From assembly GCA_040901765.1 (NCBI GenBank), contig JBBDYG010000088.1:1-19640 (forward strand): a stretch of 19,640 nucleotides of DNA. Direction: 5' to 3'. Positions 14,371-19,640 of the stretch are shown here, piece after piece (positions within the stretch are counted from its first letter, which is position 1; the number at the start of each line of letters is the position of its first letter). This DNA is from JBBDYG01 sp040901765. GTDB lineage: Bacteria > Planctomycetota > Planctomycetia > Pirellulales > Lacipirellulaceae. The position numbers and the translations under genes were made by a program. A model generated the notes under the pieces. That model did not search any database. It was not told where the DNA came from and worked only from the letters and a program-made list of their open reading frames with translations.

Positions 14371-17300
14371 ATGCAGTGGCTGGCCCAAATCTGCGTTCGT
14401 CGGCCAGTCTTTGCGCTGATGCTCATTGCGGCGGTGGTGGTTGCCGGTGCCGCGTCGTACTCGCAGTTGGGAATTGACCGTTTCCCCAACATCGATCTGC
14501 CCGCCCTGCGCGTGGCGACGAACTATCCCGGCGCCGCATCGGCCGAAGTCGAGTCGGAGGTCACCCAGCCGCTGGAAGACGCCGTCGCGACGGTCGCCGG
14601 TCTCGACGAGCTTCGGTCGATCACCAACGACGGCGTATCGATGCTGATCCTCACCTTCCGGCTCGATCAGGACATCAACGTCGCGGCCCAGGACACGCGC
14701 GACGCCGTTTCGTCGGTGCTCAACCGCCTGCCGCCCGACATCGATCCGCCGATCGTGCAGAAGCAAGACCTCGATGCCTCGCCGATCATGACGCTGGCCG
14801 TCTCGGGTCCGCGCGATACCCGCGAGCTGTACGTAATCGCCGACCGCAGCGTGAAAAGCGTGATTGAATCGGCTCGGGGCGTGGGCCAGGTGATGATTGA
14901 AGGCGCCACGGAGCGGGCAATCCAAATCGACATCAACGCCCAGCAATTGGCCGCTCACCGCTTGTCGATCCTGCAAGTTCACGACGCAATTGTAGCCCAA
15001 AACGCCGAGATTCCGGCGGGCCGTGTGGACGCCGGCTTTCGCGAATTGAGCCTGCGCACGCTGGGCCGGATGCCCGAATCGAGCGATTTTGAGAACCTGG
15101 TCGTCGCGACGGTCGATGATGTCCCGCTACGCATCAAAGAGCTTGGCCGGGCGGTAGACCTTACCAAAGAGCGTCGGACGGCCGCCTGGTTTAATGGTGA
15201 ACCGGCGGTCGTCCTTCAAGTGCAACGTCAGTCGGGAGAGAACACCGTCGAAGTTATCGACGGAATTAAGGAACGCCTCGCACAAGTCCGGGCACTACTG
15301 CCGCCGGACGTGAAGGTGGAAATCTTGCAGGATCAATCGCGGTACATCCGCGCTGCGCTGCACGAAATTCAGAACCACCTCGTTTCGGGCAGCATTCTGG
15401 CAAGCGTCGTCGTGCTTATCTTCATGCGGTCCTGGCGTTCGACAGTGATTGCGGCGATCGCGATTCCGACCTCGATCATCGGCGCGTTCGCCATCATGAA
15501 GATGATGGACTTCACCCTCAACAACGTCACGATGCTCGCGCTGGTGCTGATGGTCGGCGTGGTGATCGACGACGCGATCATCGTGCTCGAAAACGTTTTC
15601 CGCATGATCGAAGAAAAGGGCATGGATCCCACTACGGCCGCCATTGAGGGAACTCGCGAAATCGGCTTGGCGGTGCTCGCCACCACGCTATCGCTGGTCA
15701 TCGTGTTTCTGCCCGTATCATTTCTGTCGAGCGTCACAGGCCGCCTGCTGTTTCAATTTGGCATCACGGCGAGCGTTGCGGTGCTGATCTCGATGCTGGT
15801 CAGTTTTTCGCTGACGCCCATGCTCTGTAGTCGGATGCTCGCGCCGGCCGACCCGGCCGCGGCATCGCGACCTGCCTCACGGCGAGGATTCTACGCGATT
15901 ATTGAAACCAGCTACATGTGGTGCTTGCGGCTGTCGATGCGATTCCGCTGGTTGGTGCTTGCGGTCTCGATTGCGGTGGTGCTGACTTCCATTCCGCTCT
16001 ACGAAATGGTGCGGAAGGACTACATTCCCACGAATGTCGATGAATCGGAGTTCGAAGCCCGTGTTACTGCACCCGATGGAGTCACGGTGGAGTCGATGGA
16101 AAAAGTGATCGAGGCAATCGAACCGCGCGTGAGGGCGATCCCCGGCGTCAAGAATGTACTGTCAACTGTCGGGGGCAGTGGCATCCGCAGCGCTGGCTCC
16201 GCCAGTGTGTACGTCCGACTGGGAGATGTGGAGGAGCGAACCTTTACCTGGTCGCGGTTGTGGCATGGCCTTCTCGCCGGTAACCCACGGCAAGCCTTCG
16301 AGGGCAACTTCGACCAACGCGACAAGATGCGCGAGGTCCGCGAGATCATCAACGACTATCCCGACCTGCGGGCATCGGTGCGGAATCTCACTTCGTTCCG
16401 GCAAGGCGCGCCGGTGGACATCGACTTCGTGGTGACCGGTCCCGATCTGATCACACTGGCAGAGATCGGCGTAAAGTTGCGCGACAAGGTGTCGCAAATT
16501 CCCGGCATCGTGGACGTCGATAACACGCTTCGCATGGATAAGCCGAACCTGCTGGCGCACATCGATCGCGAACGGGCCGCGGCATTGGGGGTCGATGTCC
16601 GCGAGATTGCCGACACGCTGCGCGTGGCCGTTGGCGGCGATGACCGCGTTTCGCGATTTTACGATGCCTCGGCCGACGACGCTTACGACGTGGAACTTCG
16701 GCTGGTGGGCGTCGATCGCGCTGACATCACCGCGATCTCGCAGCTTTACGTCCGCGCCGGGGCACCCGCCGCAGCGGCCGCCGCGGCGCTGCTCGAAGCC
16801 TCCGGCGCGCTGCTCATCTCAGGGTTGGGCTACGAACGAGATTCGACGCCACTCACCCGGCTCGACAACGTGGTTACGTTCGAGGAAACCTTTAGCCCCT
16901 CGCGCATCGACCGGCTTGATCGGCAACGAATGGTTGCGATTCGCGCCAACTTAGTGCCGGGCTACGCGCTCGGCGACAGCGTCGGCAAAGTGCAACAAGC
17001 AGCGACGGAGATCGACCTGCCGCCCGGCTACAACACTCGCGTGATGGGCGGCGCACGCGAGCTGGAGCGGACCTTTCAGGATTTCTTGTGGACCTTCTTC
17101 CTGTCGTTCGTCTTCATGTACATCGTGCTGGCGGCGCAGTACGAGCACTTGATTCACCCGCTCACGATTCTCGCGTCGCTGCCGATCGCGGTTCCCTTCG
17201 GCCTGCTGGCGCTCTGGTTGGGCAATGAAAGTCTCAATCTTTACTCGGCGCTAGGCATTCTCGTGCTTTTCGGCGTGGTAAAGAAAACATCGATCTTGCA

Positions 17301-17592
17301 GATTGACCACACGAACCAGTTGCGCGCCGCGGGCATGGACCGCGATGCCGCCATCCTGCAAGCCAACCGCGACCGCCTGCGACCGATCTTGATGACTGCC
17401 ATCGCCTTCATCGCCGGCATGATCCCGCTATTGCTCGCCACCGGTCCCGGCGCCGAAGAACGCCGCTCCATCGCCGTGCTGGTCGTCGGCGGCCAGGCCC
17501 TCTCGCTGCTTCTCACGCTGTTGGCCGTGCCAGTCATCTATTCGCTGCTCGACGATTTCGGAAACTTCGTGAGCCGACGGCGTGCGACGTAG
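14371..17592 (+). CDS. RND family efflux pump, inner-membrane subunit (HAE1/AcrB-type)
   Basis: A 1073-residue pump of the usual family length. TM1 is at about 10-30, followed by the FPNIDLPALRVATNYPGA porter segment. Six TM segments lie at about 335-550, and the second repeat starts after TM7 (about 535-553). The proton-relay residues are intact: D400 and D401 in GVVIDDAIIVLEN (TM4), and K972 in GVVKKTSIL (TM10, equivalent to AcrB K940). Conserved motifs such as TTLSLVIVFLPVSF and GARELERTFQDFLWTFFLSFVFMYIVLAAQ (quoted in part) support HAE1 membership. It should export hydrophobic or toxic compounds using the proton gradient together with the adaptor upstream; no outer-membrane channel gene is in the window. 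An Ala-rich insertion of about 29 residues (798-826) interrupts the C-terminal porter domain. Confidence 0.93.
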   Translation: MQWLAQICVRRPVFALMLIAAVVVAGAASYSQLGIDRFPNIDLPALRVATNYPGAASAEVESEVTQPLEDAVATVAGLDELRSITNDGVSMLILTFRLDQDINVAAQDTRDAVSSVLNRLPPDIDPPIVQKQDLDASPIMTLAVSGPRDTRELYVIADRSVKSVIESARGVGQVMIEGATERAIQIDINAQQLAAHRLSILQVHDAIVAQNAEIPAGRVDAGFRELSLRTLGRMPESSDFENLVVATVDDVPLRIKELGRAVDLTKERRTAAWFNGEPAVVLQVQRQSGENTVEVIDGIKERLAQVRALLPPDVKVEILQDQSRYIRAALHEIQNHLVSGSILASVVVLIFMRSWRSTVIAAIAIPTSIIGAFAIMKMMDFTLNNVTMLALVLMVGVVIDDAIIVLENVFRMIEEKGMDPTTAAIEGTREIGLAVLATTLSLVIVFLPVSFLSSVTGRLLFQFGITASVAVLISMLVSFSLTPMLCSRMLAPADPAAASRPASRRGFYAIIETSYMWCLRLSMRFRWLVLAVSIAVVLTSIPLYEMVRKDYIPTNVDESEFEARVTAPDGVTVESMEKVIEAIEPRVRAIPGVKNVLSTVGGSGIRSAGSASVYVRLGDVEERTFTWSRLWHGLLAGNPRQAFEGNFDQRDKMREVREIINDYPDLRASVRNLTSFRQGAPVDIDFVVTGPDLITLAEIGVKLRDKVSQIPGIVDVDNTLRMDKPNLLAHIDRERAAALGVDVREIADTLRVAVGGDDRVSRFYDASADDAYDVELRLVGVDRADITAISQLYVRAGAPAAAAAAALLEASGALLISGLGYERDSTPLTRLDNVVTFEETFSPSRIDRLDRQRMVAIRANLVPGYALGDSVGKVQQAATEIDLPPGYNTRVMGGARELERTFQDFLWTFFLSFVFMYIVLAAQYEHLIHPLTILASLPIAVPFGLLALWLGNESLNLYSALGILVLFGVVKKTSILQIDHTNQLRAAGMDRDAAILQANRDRLRPILMTAIAFIAGMIPLLLATGPGAEERRSIAVLVVGGQALSLLLTLLAVPVIYSLLDDFGNFVSRRRAT

Positions 17593-17622
17593 CGCCGCCG
17601 CTTGCGGCTTCGCGGAAACTCA

Positions 17623-19089
17623 ATGCAACTCGAACTAATCCTCAACAACGACCGCCGATTTCTGTCCAGCATCGCGGCGTTCACGCGCGAGGCGCTGCGC
17701 CAGTGGCCGCTGGTGGAAACCGAAGCCAAGAAACTCGGGGAGTTGGTCCTTGCCGCAGCGGCCGACGCAATCAACCATGCCTACCCGACAGGCGAGGAAG
17801 GCACGATCAAGCTGACCGTCTGCGAGGAACACGGGAAGTTGGAATTTCTGGTCCGCGATTATGGACTACCGCAGGATGTCGCGGCGCTGGAGCGGCGGTT
17901 GCACGATCCGAGCGCGGCTGGCGTCGCTAATTCGCTTGATTGGCCGGGGGCCGACGCCGCCGATGAAATTCACTGGATCGGTTATGGCCGTGAAGGGAAG
18001 GCGATCCAGATTGTAAAGTGGCTCCATGCGACTCACGTTTCAGAAAGCGGGGCGGAACTGGCGTCGTTCAAAGACGATGTCCCTCTCGCGCCCGAGCAAG
18101 AGTATACGATCCGTCGGATGCTGCCCGACGAAGCGATCCAAGTTTCGCAGCTCATGTATCGCGCTTACGGCAATACCTATTTCAATGAGGACGTGTACTA
18201 CCCCGATCGCGTGGCTGCTCAAAATGCGAACGGCAGCGTCCTGTCCTTCGTCGCAGCGGGTGCCGACGGCCGACTGGCAGGACATTATGCACTGGAGCTT
18301 AATCAAGAAGGCCCCGTCGCTGAGGGTGGCCAGGCCGTGGTCGATCCGGCCCACCGCGGCCGCGGACTGCTCGATCGCATGAAAGACGCCGCCCTCGATG
18401 AGGCGCAGCGCCTCGAGCTTGCCGGCTGGTACGCCGACGCCGTGTCGGTCCACACGATGACGCAACAGTCGAATCTCAAGCACGGCGCCCGGCTCACTTG
18501 CGCCGACCTCGCCATTGCCCCGGCGACCGAGCAGTTTCGCAATATCTCGACCGACATGCCGCAACGAGTCACCTGCTTGTTGTTTTTCCACTGGCTACGA
18601 CCGACGACGACGCGGACGGTGTTCGTGCCGGCACGGCATCGCGACATCGTGGCGGCGATCTACGCCAACCTCGCATGTCCGGTCGAGCTCGGCACCCCTG
18701 CGCCAGCCACGGGCCACGGCACGCTTAAAGTATCGATCGACGCTGGCGCGGCCAAAGCCTCGATCCGCGCCGAACAACTCGGCGCTGACTCGGCTCATTT
18801 GATCCGCCATGCAAAGCGCGAGATTGTCGAGCGCTCCCACGCGGAAGTGGTCTACGCTGAATTGCCGCTATCCGACCCGGCCACGCCCGGCATCGCAGAG
18901 GAATTGGAAGCCGAAGGCTTTGGTTTTCTCGGCATCGCCCCCTGCTTCGGGGCCCGAGGCGACCTGTTGCGGCTGGCGTACCTGGTCGAACCACTCCAGC
19001 GCGAGCCAATCAAGACGGTTGACGACTTCACGGGGAAGCTGGTCGACTACGCTCTCGCCGAACAGGCCCGCGTGCAGGCGGCGTTGTAG
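17623..19089 (+). CDS. RsbW-like ATPase domain / GNAT acetyltransferase fusion protein
   Basis: A 488-residue cytoplasmic protein. Residues 1-140 resemble the histidine-kinase-like ATPase of anti-sigma factors (ELVLAAAADAINHAYP, FLVRDYGLPQD, GYGREGKAIQIVKWL). The N-box looks degraded: the usual Glu and Asn are replaced by A44 and D48, so ATP binding or kinase activity is doubtful. Residues 162-325 form a GNAT domain with the acetyl-CoA motif VVDPAHRGRGLLDRM (239-253). Residues 330-488 look like a second, reduced GNAT-like half (VVYAELPLSDPATPGIAEEL, GFGFLGIAPCF). ATPase-GNAT fusions of this kind occur in planctomycetes and some other bacteria; their target is unknown. The ATG at 17623 is preferred over TTG 17602. 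It begins 30 bp after the pump gene, so co-transcription is likely. Confidence 0.82.
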   Translation: MQLELILNNDRRFLSSIAAFTREALRQWPLVETEAKKLGELVLAAAADAINHAYPTGEEGTIKLTVCEEHGKLEFLVRDYGLPQDVAALERRLHDPSAAGVANSLDWPGADAADEIHWIGYGREGKAIQIVKWLHATHVSESGAELASFKDDVPLAPEQEYTIRRMLPDEAIQVSQLMYRAYGNTYFNEDVYYPDRVAAQNANGSVLSFVAAGADGRLAGHYALELNQEGPVAEGGQAVVDPAHRGRGLLDRMKDAALDEAQRLELAGWYADAVSVHTMTQQSNLKHGARLTCADLAIAPATEQFRNISTDMPQRVTCLLFFHWLRPTTTRTVFVPARHRDIVAAIYANLACPVELGTPAPATGHGTLKVSIDAGAAKASIRAEQLGADSAHLIRHAKREIVERSHAEVVYAELPLSDPATPGIAEELEAEGFGFLGIAPCFGARGDLLRLAYLVEPLQREPIKTVDDFTGKLVDYALAEQARVQAAL

Positions 19090-19102
19090 AGAGCAGTCCG
19101 CG

Positions 19103-19372
19103 ATGATCCAAGAAGTCGTTCCATTGCTGTTTGTCGAGGACATCAACCGCTCGGTCGCCTTCTATAAGGACAAGCTTGGGTTTGAGCTCGCCATGAAATG
19201 GGAGCCAGAGGGTCAACTCTCGTGGTGCCGCATGGAGCGCGACGGTGCCGCGATGATGCTGCAACAGGCCTGCGAGGAAGACGGCCCCGCGACTGGCCGG
19301 GGCCGCGGCGTAGGGTTCTTCTTCAATTGCGACGACGTAAACGCGCTCCACGTGGAGCTCCATGGAGTCTAG
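19103..19372 (+). CDS. VOC (glyoxalase/bleomycin-resistance fold) protein, truncated at the C-terminus
   Basis: An 89-residue product that starts as a normal VOC protein: VPLLFVEDINRSVAFYKDKLGFEL, WCRMERDGAAMMLQ, GFFFNCDDVNALHVEL (quoted in parts). Typical members have 115-140 residues and go on to a final beta-alpha-beta unit with a DPDGN-type segment and the last metal ligand. Here a TAG follows LHGV, and none of the three forward frames after it restores the missing part, so the 3' end seems to have been lost by deletion or rearrangement. It starts 13 bp after the ATPase-GNAT gene, probably in the same transcript. It may be a non-functional remnant, or a half-size domain that needs a partner. 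Confidence 0.7.
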   Translation: MIQEVVPLLFVEDINRSVAFYKDKLGFELAMKWEPEGQLSWCRMERDGAAMMLQQACEEDGPATGRGRGVGFFFNCDDVNALHVELHGV

Positions 19373-19640
19373 TACTGGTGAGATGAGCTAAGGCACGCAC
19401 AACAAGGCCGATGCGGCTCAACCCGATTTATTTGGCCCAATGTCAACCGCCAACAAACGATGAACTAGTTGCACGGTACTGGCACCGAAGCATTGCCGGT
19501 GGACCCGTTAGTCGCGCTTCTCTATCGGATGGATCTCCTGGCCGGCGCGACAACACTTCGCCGCTGCTGGAGGCGGGTAATGGAAGCTAACAGCCCGTTG
19601 AAATTCTCTCCAAGCCGCTTACCATATGTCCACGGGATTC
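19373..19640. other. Right-end segment with no supported gene
   Basis: All three forward frames close soon after the truncated VOC gene. A 59-codon frame (ATG 19411, TAA 19588-19590, with AAGG at 19404-19407) and a frame open from 19471 to the window edge exist, but neither has recognisable features. This may be unrelated sequence joined at the VOC breakpoint; the window ends too early to tell. Confidence 0.35.

Noticed and set aside
19411..19590. 59-codon frame after the truncated VOC gene
   Set aside because: The AAGG site is only 3 nt from the ATG and the product has no recognisable feature; it is kept only as a remark under the end segment.
1..19640. CRISPR array, rRNA, integrase, toxin-antitoxin or phage module
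   Set aside because: I saw no regularly spaced direct repeats, no rRNA-like sequence and no integrase, nuclease or phage structural motifs in the translations.

Overview
The window looks like chromosomal DNA of a planctomycete, most likely from the Pirellulales; this is inferred from gene content, since no rRNA or marker gene is present. The signs are three secreted proteins with C-terminal VPEP (PEP-CTERM) tails, two of them with dockerin-type DxDxDGxVD repeats; a DUF1559 pseudopilin with a GFTLVELL leader and an H-X9-DG motif; a Tat-exported protein; several planctomycete-style lipoproteins; and weak or absent Shine-Dalgarno sites at many starts. The DNA is GC-rich, so most long overlapping reading frames are shadows of the real genes.

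Layout. Positions 7-215 hold a composite inverted repeat (REPIN-like). A strong sigma70-type promoter (324-353) precedes a DUF4349 lipoprotein gene (415-1323). That gene converges on, and overlaps by 37 bp, a Nudix ADP-ribose pyrophosphatase-type gene (1287-1892, minus). Next on the plus strand come an M50 site-2-type protease (1992-3038), a GAF/HD-GYP cyclic-di-GMP phosphodiesterase-type protein (3172-4914), and a small membrane protein ending in an ESFPASDPPS motif (5054-5287).

The minus-strand block 5352-12268 has two parts. A Tat-signal protein of unknown function (5352-6884) has its own TATAAT box. Upstream of it lies a probable five-gene operon read from 12268 down to 7083: a discoidin-like PEP-CTERM protein; a discoidin-like/dockerin/PEP-CTERM protein; a DUF4434-like glycoside-hydrolase-fold protein carrying the same discoidin-like module, two dockerin repeats and a PEP-CTERM tail; a DUF1559 pseudopilin whose start overlaps the preceding stop by 8 nt; and a small lipoprotein. 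Three related binding modules in successively larger architectures, together with a pseudopilin, suggest a surface polysaccharide-binding or processing system. This is the most interesting part of the window. Its leader regions carry several perfect palindromes.

From 12978 onward the plus strand encodes an RND efflux system: a lipoprotein membrane-fusion protein, a hairpin repeat, then an HAE1-type pump with intact proton-relay residues. After 30 nt comes a fusion of a degenerate RsbW-like ATPase domain with GNAT acetyltransferase domains, and then a glyoxalase-fold (VOC) gene truncated at its 3' end. The last 268 bp contain no gene I can support. No outer-membrane factor or regulator for the pump is visible.
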